Below, one piece after another: positions 1 through 10,097 of a DNA stretch of 64,000 nucleotides; positions within the stretch are counted from its first letter, which is position 1; each line of letters begins with the position of its first letter. This DNA comes from Dactylorhiza incarnata (Eukaryota; Streptophyta; Magnoliopsida; Asparagales; Orchidaceae). The position numbers and the translations under genes are program-made. The notes under the pieces were generated by a model. The model did not search any database, was not told the DNA's origin, and was given only the letters and a program-made list of their open reading frames with translations. The stretch covers positions 3,745,501 to 3,809,500 of the forward strand of contig JAWHQI010000263.1 of the NCBI GenBank assembly GCA_033032865.1. The letters are read 5' to 3'.

Positions 1-26
1 GGGAGGGAGAGAGAGAGAGGGAGAGA

Positions 27-190
27 GCTAGCCTAGAATGAGATCCCCCCTAAAATGGTGCCCCTTGGTCCTATTTATAGGATTTCTGAAGTTGGGCTGC
101 AAATAGCCGAAACTGGACTGCGAATAGCCAAAACTGGACTGCGAATAGCCAAATCCCACCGTTCCACGGCGCTAAACGCAGACCGAATGC
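27..190 (+). repeat. non-hairpin spacer with short direct repeats
   Basis: Unique-looking spacer between GA repeats and the hairpin array. It holds three imperfect direct copies of a roughly 21-bp segment (ggactgcgaatagccaaaact type) at about 92-155. It recurs at about 1459-1622 with one inserted C. Confidence 0.7.
71..80 (+). promoter_or_regulatory. TATA-like box in array spacer, copy 1
   Basis: CTATTTATAG lies about 20 nt after a ggtgccccttgg run, in otherwise GC-rich sequence. By position it could be the core promoter of an LTR. I see no independent support for transcription. Confidence 0.35.
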
Positions 191-257
191 CCTCCTGGGC
201 TCGCCCCCCTACTGGGCGTGGGGGCGAGAGAAGCTCGCCCCTTCCTTGGACGTGGGA

Positions 258-283
258 GGGGGGGGGGGGGGGGGGGGGGGGGG
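258..283 (+). repeat. poly-G tract (26 nt)
   Basis: Uninterrupted G run in copy 1 of the large repeat. The length is prone to sequencing error and the run could form G-quadruplexes. Confidence 0.8.
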
Positions 284-1503
284 CGAGAGGGGGGCTCGCC
301 CCTCCTCATCTCGCCCCTCAATGTTGGGAGCGGGGGAGAGCCCCCGGGCAGCAGCTCGGGCTCGCCCCCCTTGGTGGGGCGCGGGGGCGAGCCCCCGGGC
401 AGCAGCCCGGGCTCGCCCCCCTTAGATGGGGAGCGGAGGCGAGCCCCCGGGCAGCAGCCTGGGCTCGCCCCTCTTAGCTGGGAAGCGGGGGCGAGCCCCC
501 GGGCAGCAGCCCGGGCTCGCCCCCCCTTAGATGGGGAGCGGGGGCGAGCCCCCGGGCAGCAGCCCGAGCTCTCCCCCCTTGGTGGGGAGCGGGGGCGAGC
601 CCCCGGGCAGCAGCCCGGGCTCGCCCCCCTTAGATGGGGAGCGGGGGCGAGCCCCCGGGCAGCAGCCCGGGCTCGCCCCCTTGGCTGGGAAGCGGGGGCG
701 AGCCCCCGGGCAGCAGCCCGGGCTCGCCCCCCTTAGATGGGGAGCGGGGGCGAACCCCCGGGCAGCAGCCCGGGCTCGCCCCCCTTGGTGGGGAGCGGGG
801 GCGAGCCCCCGGGCAGTAACCCGGGCTCGCCCCCCTTAGATGGGGAGCGGGGGCGAGCCCCCGGGCAGCAGCCCGGGCTCGCCCCCCCTTAGATGGGGAG
901 CAGGGGCGAGCCCCCGGGCATCAGCCCGAGCTTGCCCCCCTTAGATGGGGAGCGGGGGCGAGCCCCCGGGCAGCAGCCCGGGCTCGCCCCCCTAAGCTGG
1001 GAAGCGGGGGCGAGCCCCCGGGCAGCAGCCCGGGCTCGCCCCTCCTCCTCTCGCCCCTCAATGTTGGGAGCGGGGGAGAGCCCCCGGGCAGCAGCCCGGG
1101 GTCGCCCCCCTTGGTGGGGAGCGGGGGCGAGCCCCCGGGCAGCAGCCCGGGCTCGCCCCCCTTAGATGGGGAGCGGGGGCGAGCCCCCGGGCAGAAGCCC
1201 GGGCTCACCCCCCTTAGCTGGGAAGCGGGGGCGAGCCCCCGGGCAGCAGCCCGGGCTCGCCCCCCCTTAGATGAGGAGCGGGGGCGAGCCCCCGGGCAGC
1301 AGCCCGGGCTCTCCCCCCTTGGTGGGTAGCGGGGGCGAGCCCCCGGGCAGCAGCCCGGGCTCGCCCCCCTTAGATGGGGAGCGGGGGCGAGCCCCCGGGC
1401 AGCAGCCCGGGCTCGCCCCCCTTGGCTGGGAAGCGGGGGAGAGAGAGAGAGGGAGAGAGCTAGCCTAGAATTAGATCCCCCCTAAAATGGTGCCCCCTTG
1501 GTC

Positions 1504-1513
1504 CTATTTATAA
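1504..1513 (+). promoter_or_regulatory. TATA-like box in array spacer, copy 2
   Basis: CTATTTATAA in the second copy of the spacer, same context as at 71. If real, the duplicated LTR would carry two promoters. Confidence 0.35.
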
Positions 1514-1690
1514 GATTTCTGAAGTTGGGCTGCAAATAGCCGAAACTGGACTGCGAATAGCCAAAACTGGACTGCGAATAGCCAAATCCCACCGTTCCAC
1601 GACGCTAAACGCAGACCGAATGCCCTCCTGGGCTCGCCCCCCTACTGGGCGTGGGGGCGAGAGAAGCTCGCCCCTTCCTTGGACGTGGGA

Positions 1691-1713
1691 GGGGGGGGGG
1701 GGGGGGGGGGGGG
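1691..1713 (+). repeat. poly-G tract (23 nt)
   Basis: Equivalent G run in copy 2; three bases shorter than in copy 1. Confidence 0.8.
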
Positions 1714-3663
1714 CGAGAGGGGGGCTCGCCCCTCCTCATCTCGCCCCTCAATGTTGGGAGCGGGGGAGAGCCCCCGGGCAGCAGCTCGGGCTCGCCCCCC
1801 TTGGTGGGGCGCGGGGGCGAGCCCCCGGGCAGCAACCCGGGCTCGCCCCCCTTAGATGGGGAGCGGAGGCGAGCCCCCGGGCAGCAGCCTGGGCTCGCCC
1901 CTCTTAGCTGGGAAGCGGGGGCGAGCCCCCGGGCAGCAGCCCGGGCTCGCCCCCCCTTAGATGGGGAGCGGGGGCGAGCCCCCGGGCAGCAGCCCGGGCT
2001 CTCCCCCCTTGGTGGGGAGCGGGGGCGAGCCCCCGGGCAGCAGCCCGGGCTCGCCCCCCTTAGATGGGGAGCGGGGGCGAGCCCCCGGGCAGCAGCCCGG
2101 GCTCGCCCCCCTTGGCTGGGAAGCGGGGGCGAGCCCCCGGGCAGCAGCCCGGGCTCGCCCCCCTTAGATGGGGAGCGGGGGCGAACCCCCGGGCAGCAGC
2201 CCGGGCTCGCCCCCCTTGGTGGGGAGCGGGGGCGAGCCCCCGGGCAGTAACCCGGGCTCGCCCCCCTTAGATGGGGAGCGGGGGCGAGCCCCCGGGCAGC
2301 AGCCCGGGCTCGCCCCCCCTTAGATGGGGAGCAGGGGCGAGCCCCCGGGCATCAGCCCGAGCTTGCCCCCCTTAGATGGGGAGCGGGGGCGAGCCCCCGG
2401 GCAGCAGCCCGGGCTCGCCCCCTAAGCTGGGAAGCGGGGGCGAGCCCCCGGGCAGCAGCCCGGGCTCGCCCCTCCTCCTCTCGCCCCTCAATGTTGGGAG
2501 CGGGGGAGAGCCCCCGGGCAGCAGCCCGGGCTCGCCCCCCTTGGTGGGGAGCGGGGGCGAGCCCCCGGGCAGCAGCCCGGGCTCGCCCCCCTTAGATGGG
2601 GAGCGGGGGCGAGCCCCCGGGCAGAAGCCCGGGCTCACCCCCCTTAGCTGGGAAGCGGGGGCGAGCCCCCGGGCAGCAGCTCGGGCTCGCCCCCCCTTAG
2701 ATGAGGAGCGGGGGCGAGCCCCCGGGCAGCAGCCCGGGCTCTCCCCCCTTGGTGGGTAGCGGGGGCGAGCCCCCGGGCAGCAGCCCGGGCTCGCCCCCCT
2801 TAGATGGGGAGCGGGGGCGAGCCCCCGGGCAGCAGCCTGGGCTCGCCCCCCTTGGCTGGGAAGCGGGGGAGAGCCCCCGGGCAGCAGCCCGGGCTCGCCC
2901 CCCTTAGATGGGGAGCGGGGGCGATCCCCCGGGCAGCAGCCCGGGCTCGCTTACCTTGGTGGGGAGCGGGGGCGAGCCCCCGGGCAGTAGCCCGGGCTCG
3001 CCCCCCTTAGATGGGGAGCGGGGGCGAGCCCCCGGGCAGCAGCCTGGGCTCGCCCCCCCTTAGATGGGGAGCAGGGGCGAGCCCCCGGGCATCAGCCCGA
3101 GCTTGCCCCCCTTAGATGGGGAGCGGCGGCGAGCCCCCGGGCAGCAGCCCGGGCTCGCCCCCCTTAGCTGGGATGCGGGGGCGAGCCCCCGGGCAGCAGC
3201 CCGGGCTCGCCCCCCCTTAGATGGGGAGCGGGGGAGAGCCCCCGGGCAGCAGCCCGGGCTCGCCCCCCTTGGTGGGGAGCGGGGGCAAGCCCCCGGGCAG
3301 CAGCCCAGGCTCGCCCCCCTTAGATGGGGTGCGGGGGCGAGCCCCCGGGCAGCAGCCCGGGCTCGCCCCCCTTGGTGGGGAGCGGGGGCGAGCCCCCGGG
3401 CAGCAGCCCGGGCTCGCCCCCCTTAGATGGGGAGCGGGGGCGAGCCCCCGGGCAGCAGCCCGGGCTCGCCCCCCTTAGCTGGGAAGCGGGGGCGAGCCCC
3501 CGGGCAGTAGCCCGGGCTCGCCCCCCTTAGATGGGGAGCGGGGGCGAGCTCCCGGGCAGTAGCCCGGGCTCTCCCCCCTTGGTGGGGAGCGGGGGAGAGC
3601 CCCCAGGCTCGCCCCCCTTAGATGGGGAGCGGGGGCGAGCCCCCGGGCAGCAGCCCGGGCTCG

Positions 3664-3716
<53 letters not shown>
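3664..3716 (+). repeat. poly-C tract (about 53 nt)
   Basis: Homopolymer expansion of the C run that ends each hairpin unit (normally 6-7 C). The exact length should be treated as uncertain. Confidence 0.75.
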
Positions 3717-4489
3717 TTAGATGGGGAGCGGGGGCGAGCCCCCGGGCAGCAGCCCGGGCTCGCCCCCTTTAGATGGGGAGCGGGGGCGAGCCCCCGGGCA
3801 GCAGTCCGGGCTCGCCCCCCTTATCTAGAAGCGGGGGCGAGCCCCCGGGCAGCAGCCCGGGCTCGCCCCCCCTTAGATGGGGAGCGGGGGCGAGCCCCCG
3901 GACAGCAGCCCGGGCTCGCCCCCCTTGGTGGGGAGCAGGGGAGAGCCCCCGGGCAGCAGCCCGGGCTCGCCCCCCTTAGATGGGGAGCGGGGGCGAGCCC
4001 CCGGGCAGCAGCCCGGGCTCGCCCCCCTTGGTGGGGAGCGGGGGCGAGCCCCCGGGCAGCTGCCCGGGATCGCCCCCCTTAGATGGGGAGCGGGGGAGAG
4101 CCCCCGGGCAGCAGCCCGAGCTCGCCCCCCTTCGCTGGGGAGCGGGGGCGAGCCCCCGGGCAGCAGCCCTGGCTCTCCCCCCTTGGTGGGGAGCGGGGGC
4201 GAGCCCCCGGGAAGCAGTCCGGGCTCGCCCCCCTTAGATGGGGAGCGGGGGTGAGCCCCCGGGCAGCAGCCCGGGCTCGCCCCCCCTTAGATGGGGAGCG
4301 GGGGCGAGCCCCCAGGCAGCAGCCCGGGCTCGCCCCCCTTAGATGGGGAGCGGGGGCGAGCCCCCGGGCAGCAGCCCGGGCTCGACCCCTTAGCTGGGAA
4401 GCGGGGGCGAGCCCCCGGGCAGTAGCCCGGGCTCGCCCCCCTTAGCTGAGAAGCGGGGGCGAGCCCCCGGGCATCAGCCCGGGCTCGCC

Positions 4490-4789
4490 CCCCTCCCCCT
4501 CTTGGCCTCCACCTCCCTTCCTGTATGGGTCAATGCTACCGTGATGCTCCGATGAGCCTTCAGGAGTATTCTCAGCGAATATCGGTGTTGTACAAGGACT
4601 ACTCAAGACACCCTGTCTTGAGGAACCTATATATATGCGTGTGTGCTTTCTGTGTGTTTGCATATAATCTTTATACTCACTAAAAACAACTAGGTTAAAG
4701 AACCAAGAAAAGAAAGTGACCTATTCACCCCCCCCCCCCCCCGCCGCCGCCCCCTCTAGGTGATCTGGACTACTACCTATAAACTATCA
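4490..4789 (+). mobile_element. element C: end of a copia-type LTR
   Basis: After the array the sequence becomes AT-richer and ends with a C run (about 4728-4741), CTCTAGGTGAT and a final ...CTATCA. All other copia LTRs in this window end the same way: CCTATTCACCCCC, CTCTAGGTGAT, then ...TCA. The next base, 4790, aligns with position 13906 inside B's 3' LTR, so C inserted into B's 5' LTR. The rest of that LTR must lie left of the window. If the hairpin array belongs to this LTR, the LTR exceeds 4.7 kb. A solo LTR or a 3' LTR would look the same here. Confidence 0.6.
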
Positions 4790-5396
4790 AGTAGATATAT
4801 TCATATGCTAATTAAGGAAGAAGGAGCTTTCATAGTGCTTCTATTGAAGACTCAAGTGTTATTGTTTGATTCAAAATCCTTACAAACTTCTTTGTAATTG
4901 TAGGATCCTTTTTGGATCTGAGTTTGTTGTAGGATTCTAGTGGGAATCAGAGTTGTAGGATCATTGTGATCTGAGGTAGGGTATTTTAAAAGATCCGAGT
5001 GTAGATCTCTTATTGGAAAGATTGAGGTGGTGCTGCTTTTGGCCTAAGTGTTGGATCTTGTGATTAAAGTTCTGAGTTGTAGGACCTTGTATTGAAGTTC
5101 TGAGTTAGGGGACTGTTGTTCCTGAGTTGTATGAGTCAAGGACTCTGAGTGTAAGATCTTTTGATCTGAGAAATTTGGAGAAGTTGGCATGAGCTAGCAC
5201 TCTGCTAGATAGGTGAAGGGGGAAAGTTGAGTACCCATAATTTGGGAACCACTATACAACTTGGTGTACGGTGTTGTGGTTTGTGTTTGGTTATTGCTTT
5301 GTTGTGCTGAAAAAAAGAAAATCTAAAGAAACCATAAAACTATTAAAACACATTTTCACCCCCTCCTCTAGGTGATTAGATAACCCTTATCTTTCA
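4790..5396 (+). repeat. element B 5' LTR, 3' portion
   Basis: Aligns along its length with 13906-14511 of the 3' LTR (607 against 606 nt, roughly 90% by eye). It includes the 'gtaggatc...ctgagt' U5 repeats, the CCCCTCCTCTAGGTGATTAGA block and the terminal ...TTTCA. It is truncated on the left by element C. Confidence 0.9.
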
Positions 5397-5398
5397 AG

Positions 5399-5410
5399 TG
5401 GTATCAGAGG
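5399..5410 (+). promoter_or_regulatory. primer binding site, element B
   Basis: TGGTATCAGAGG begins three bases after the LTR end. It matches the initiator-Met tRNA 3' end (TGGTATCAGAGC) except for the last base. This is a reverse-transcription priming site, not a tRNA gene. Confidence 0.9.
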
Positions 5411-5474
5411 CAGTATTCCAAAAAGACTTCACAACTGAACCAGATCCTTTAAGGGTTAAAAGTATAAAACCAAA

Positions 5475-7856
5475 ATGACTTCTTGAGAGAGTAATGAGGA
5501 ATTAAGCTCTATGAAGCTTTCTATCTGTAGTAAAGAAAATTTCGGTATATGGAAGCAAAGGGTTTAGCTCTACATGGAGGCCTCTGACCCTAGGATTTTT
5601 ACCACCATTGAAGAGGTGCCTTTCATCCCAATGAAGGTCTTAACTATTGATGAAAATCTGAGAGTTCCAAAGAAACTTTCAGAGATGACAAAAGATGAAG
5701 TCAACTAGGCCACTATAGATAAAATAGCTAAAAATATTTTATTTAGTGTCATTGATGACTCCACATTTCTGTACCTCATTCACTGCCAAACAACAAAAGA
5801 AATGTGGGAAACTTTAATAGTGTACGTGGAAGGTACAAATGAAGTAAGGGATGACATGAAGTCCTTATTGAATCAAGAGTCTGAAGCCTTCAGGAAAGAA
5901 AATGACACTATAGCTGATTGCTACGAGAAATTCTTCAAGATAGTGAATGGACTACATAACTATGCAAGAGCCTTCACAAATTATGAATTAAATGACAAGT
6001 TCTTAAGAACCCTCAATAAGGAATGGGACATTAAGATATGTGCAATAAGAGAAATGGGAAACCTGTGCAACATACAACCTCAAAACTTGTTTGGGAAATT
6101 ACCGTCTCATGAATTGCACTTGAATGCCAGGAAAAGTGAAGAAGGGCACAAAAACGAAAAATCAGTGGCCCTAAAAGCTGAGAGCTCTAGAAGAGGCAAA
6201 CAAAATGACTCATCCCCTCCCAGAAGACTAGTTGAGTCAGAGGAATCTGAACCCAACACTTCTGAAGAACTGCTAGATGGATACATGGCCTTGTTCACAA
6301 AGCAGCAGAAGAAGATGTTGAGTAGGAGGAAGCAATGGAAGAGCAAACCTTCTTCTTCTTCTTCCTCTAGCTCCAGAAAGCATCACAACAATTCAGATAG
6401 ATCAAGAAGAGACCCCAAGAGGGACATGTATGAATCTAAATAGAATAAATCCATTTCTGAAGACATATGATCGCTAACTGCCCATCAAAGAGAAAGAGCA
6501 GCAACAAGTCTGAGGAGAAGGTATCACTCAAACAAAATGTCTGAGAAGAGCCTCTTGGCAAAGAAGGAAAAGAACTTGAGTGACAGTGTTTCAAAATCTT
6601 CTGAGTCTGATGAAGAAGAAACCTATGCTGGGTTGACTGCACTAATAGTAGAAATAGAACAAACTGCTATCAGGATAAGAATCAGAGCACCACTATCACT
6701 ATCTGATTGTGACACTGAAGAAAATGATGATAGATGTGGGCTTATGTCTATGACTGAAGGGGAAGATCAGGATGAATCCCATCCTGATGAGGTAAGTCAA
6801 AATTCCTTTTCAATATCTAATTATGAGACTGAAGTTGAGTGAGAGGTAGGCTCATCACTCAATGATGAGAATGACTCTGAATCAAAGAACAAGTTTGATG
6901 ATGTGGTTGAGAAGTATAATGCTCTCCTTGAGGCATTAAAGAAAAGAAAAAAGCTTGCTAAGAAGCAGGATGAGGAGATTGAGCATCTCAAACCCCTGAA
7001 ATCTCAACTTGATGAGAAGCTAGATAAAATCTATTAGAAGAACTCTAAGATAATTGAGTTCAAGAAAATAACTGATTATCAAGTTGATCTATTGGTTCAA
7101 AAAGAAAAGGACCATAAAGAAGTTGGAAGGAGAGCTCCTCAATAAGAGGAAACTAGTGACTAAGTTTCTAAGCCACAGATTATCCTTCCTATAATTGATA
7201 GCTTCTAAGCACCATATAGAATTGGTGTAGGATATGAGAGAAAGGGAGGAGAGAAGGTAGATGCCAAGGGAAAGGCACAAATTCAACCAACCATCTTTCA
7301 AAAAGTTCTACTAGCCTCAAATAGCTATGAACAAGATAGTGTCTATGGACACTGGAAAAATGAATGCTCCACAAGTGGAACAAATGAGGTGCACAATGGA
7401 AAAAGAGCCTTCAAAGGAGTTCATGAAAAAATTGAACTAAAAGATCATGGCCCTTTTGGGTTTGGTGCCAACACCAGAACCAAGGGCATAGAAAAAACAT
7501 CTGAAAGAAGAGCAAGGAAGGGTAAGGCAATGGCTGTGCAACCTAAGGCACAGCCAACACATCACCACATGCCATGCAAAGATTCACATGTAGTACCATT
7601 CAGATATCCTTCTAACTACAGGAAAAGCTGTCCAATTCCTGTTGTGTGCCCAAAATAAAGGTACAAGAAGCTTGAATGCTGGTGCTGTGAAAACAATTAG
7701 CCACTTTGCCATTGACTACTGGTACAATCTAATAGTTCCAAGTGCAACTAATGACAAGCCAACATCTAAGCTTGAAGTAGTCCATAATGCATTTCAGATT
7801 GGTCAAAAGCTATAGAAAATCTTTAATGCTAATAAGAATCTAGGACCCAACAAGAT
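5475..7856 (+). pseudogene. element B gag, degenerate
   Basis: Degenerate capsid gene. The first ATG is followed three codons on by TGA, and a TAG interrupts near 5708. An open stretch at 5802-6440 matches A gag closely (EGTNEVRDDMKSLLNQE, then FFKIVNGL, then NLFGKLPSHEL). It continues as a Lys/Arg/Ser-rich region, acidic Ser-rich segments (6537-6840) and a coiled coil around 6890-7130. Near 7670-7710 the second zinc knuckle is reduced to CWCCENN with a stop. The end is joined directly to the protease motif at about 7857, so the normal gag-pol junction is deleted. Confidence 0.85.
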
Positions 7857-9691
7857 TTGGATGTTACAGGCATATGACTGGAATAAGAAGCTTATTAGCT
7901 GAATATTCCTTAGTAGAAGATGATCCAAAAGTCGTTTTTGGAGGATCTGACAGAGGAATGACTAAAGGTTCTCTTAGAGCTGCAGATGTATAGGAAGGTA
8001 CAGAAAGAATATAGTAGGTTGAGGAACTAAATGGGCCTAGAGCACAAGAGATTGTAGGAAGAATGCCAACAATTACAAGACAATTGATAGATCATCCACA
8101 AAATTGGATTATTGGTGACATTGGTCAAGGAGTTCAAACAAGGAGAAGTACAATAAATGAAGTACTCCACCTGAGCTTTCTCTCTTAGGTAGAACCCAAG
8201 AAGTTTGAAGAAGCCAACTCTAATCCATCCTGGATCTTGGCTATTCAAGAGGAGTTGAACCAATTCAAGAGCTGTAAAGTCTGGAAGCTGGTCCCAAGGC
8301 CTCATGATCACAATGTCATTGGAACAAAGTGGGTATTCAGAAACAAAATGAATGAACAAGAAGTTATCATCAAGAATAAAGCAAGGTTGGTTGCAAAGAG
8401 ATATTGACAGGAAGAAGGAATAGATTGTGATCAAACCCTTGCACCAGTAGCAAGATTGTAGGAAATAAGGTTGTTTCTAGCATATGCAGCTCACAAAGGA
8501 TTCAAAGTATATCAAATGGATGTGAAGGCTGCCTTCCTCAATGGAGATTTGAAAGAGGAAGTATATGTTGAACAACCTCCAGGATTTGTCAATTCATCTC
8601 ACCCTAGTCATGTTTACTATTTAAAGAAAGCTTTATATGGTCTACAACAAGAACCTAGAGCCTGATATGAGACCTTGTCTAACTTTCTCATTGAAAACAA
8701 GTTTTCAAAGGGAAAGATAGATAAAACATTGTGCACAAGGGAAGTAAGAAGCAAGACTTTGTTTTTCCAGATATATGTAGATGACATAATCTTTGGATCT
8801 ATAGATGACAACCTTTGTAAAAGATTTGCCAATCTTATGAAAGGGATGTTTGAAATGAGCAGCATTGGAGAGCTGAAATATTTCTTAGGACCTCAAGTGA
8901 AATAATCTGAGGATGATATATTCATCTCTCAGACCAAGTTCACAAAATAACTAATAAAGAAGTTTGAAATGGAGAATGCAACCTCAATGAAGACTCCAAT
9001 GAGCTCAATGTGTCTCTGGACAAGGATGAGAAAGGAAAACCTTTTGATGAAACCAAGTATAGATGCATCATTGGATCTTTGCTCTACCTAACTGCTAGTA
9101 GACCAGACATTTTGTTTTCTACCTGTGTTTGTGTCAGATATCAAGTGAACCCCAAGAAATCTCACTACTCCTCTATCAAGAGGATTGTAAGATATCTATG
9201 AGTACACAAAATCTTGGCTTCCTAGGAGTTATGATTTTGAGCTGGAGGGATCTTTGGATGCAGACTTTGCAGGATGCAAGGAAGACAAGAAAAACACCTC
9301 AGGGACATGCCAATTCCTTGGGAGAAGGCTAATTTCATGGAGCAGCAAAAAGCAAACTAGTGTGGATATCTCAACAGCTGAGTCAGAATATATATCTGTT
9401 GGAAGTTGTTGTGCCAAATTGCTTTGGATACAACATCAACTACAGGATTACAACATCCAGCTAAGTAAAACTCCATTATTCTATGATTCATCAAGTGCAA
9501 TCTCAATTGCTAAAAATCCTAAGTCACACAGCAGGACCAAGCACATTGAGATTAGATATCACTTCATTAGAGAGCATGTAGAGAAAGAAGATAACTGCCT
9601 TGAGCTTGTCCCTACTAACAAACAAGTGGCAGAGATTTTCACCAAGTCTCTAGACGAAAAAAATTCAATAGGCATGCTAAATTTAGAATAA
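7857..9691 (+). pseudogene. element B pol, integrase deleted, degenerate
   Basis: A protease remnant (GCYRHMTGIRSLL) runs to about 7985. It is followed within about 50 nt by the region that normally lies after integrase (ITRQLIDHP), so the whole integrase is missing. Reverse transcriptase follows, with [11 protein letters not shown] near 8512 and IYVDDIIFG near 8770, broken by in-frame stops. One, at 8666, replaces the Trp of the RAWYE motif. RNase H (9254-9691) keeps DADFAG and TAESEY and ends LNLE-stop, as in the other copies. It cannot integrate on its own. Confidence 0.9.
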
Positions 9692-10097
9692 TTTTCATGC
9701 CTATCCTATCTGCTAAATTATCTATCATAGTGTAGTTATACAAATTATTTGTTATATAAAAATCATGTTGTGCAAATTAGTAGATATTAGGCACTCGACA
9801 AAGATTGTAGGAAATAAGCCCTAAAAGGAAGAATATCGGCTTGATGGGGAAACACAAAAATAAAATATACAAGGAAGGATATCTGCACACCATATTAAAA
9901 GATATTCTCAAATCCATTACTTAATAAGGTACGTTCCTATTTAACTACCTTTTAATGTAAATAAATCAGAAATTAGGGAAAACATTAGGATAAATAGGCT
10001 GTAAAAACCCTAGAAGTCAGCACCAAGTCTTTCTCTCTCTCTCTCTCTTCCATAAAATCTTTCTCCTCCTTCTCTCCAAAAACCTTCTGCATCTCCA
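9692..10097 (+). promoter_or_regulatory. pol-ORF3 spacer with putative ORF3 promoter, element B
   Basis: Non-coding spacer of 406 nt. It holds AGGTACGT at 9927-9934, ATAAATAG at 9990-9997 and a CT-rich leader (10028-10050) before the ORF3 ATG at 10098. The same order and similar spacing occur in A and D, which is why I call it a promoter candidate. Unlike A and D, I see no clear copy of B's own LTR motif here. Confidence 0.5.

Larger units (their letters stand above)
1..1436. repeat. higher-order repeat, copy 1 (about 1.43 kb)
   Basis: This block opens with a GA-rich run and a unique spacer (27-190) with a TATA-like box. It continues with a poly-G tract and about 20 hairpin units. It matches the next block at an offset of 1,430-1,433 nt with few substitutions, and the linker order is the same unit for unit. 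The window starts inside the GA-rich junction, so further copies may lie upstream. Confidence 0.85.
1437..2868. repeat. higher-order repeat, copy 2 (about 1.43 kb)
   Basis: Second copy of the 1.43-kb block. The junction with copy 1 is a GA-rich run near 1437-1458 followed by the same gctagcctagaa spacer start. Differences from copy 1 are mostly single bases, plus the length of the G run. Unlike copy 1 it runs straight on into more hairpin units instead of ending in GA repeats. This fits a recent unequal-crossover duplication. Confidence 0.85.
1..4489. repeat. GC-rich tandem array of 51-52 bp self-complementary units
   Basis: About 75 head-to-tail copies of a 51-52 bp unit. Each has a core beginning GGGGGCGAGCCCCCGGGC, a short AGCA loop, and a right arm GCCCGGGCTCGCCCCC that is its reverse complement apart from two extra C's, so every unit can fold into a hairpin. 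Cores are joined by 12-13 nt linkers of four types (ttagatggggagc, ttggtggggagc, ttagctgggaagc, ttggctgggaagc) in a recurring order. Alternating 51 and 52 nt units keep long Gly/Pro/Arg-rich frames open on both strands; I regard these as artefacts. One unit near 3600 is shortened by a deletion. The downstream flank looks like a copia LTR end, so I infer the array lies in an LTR; it could also be an independent satellite. Confidence 0.9.

Noticed and set aside
55..4445. Many Gly/Pro/Arg-rich open frames across the GC array
   Set aside because: They come from the 51/52-nt alternation in a tandem repeat without stops, exist on both strands and in several frames, and match no family. Not treated as genes.
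1..4489. CRISPR-like array
   Set aside because: Units are contiguous with almost invariant linkers, not repeats with unique spacers, and the DNA is from a plant.
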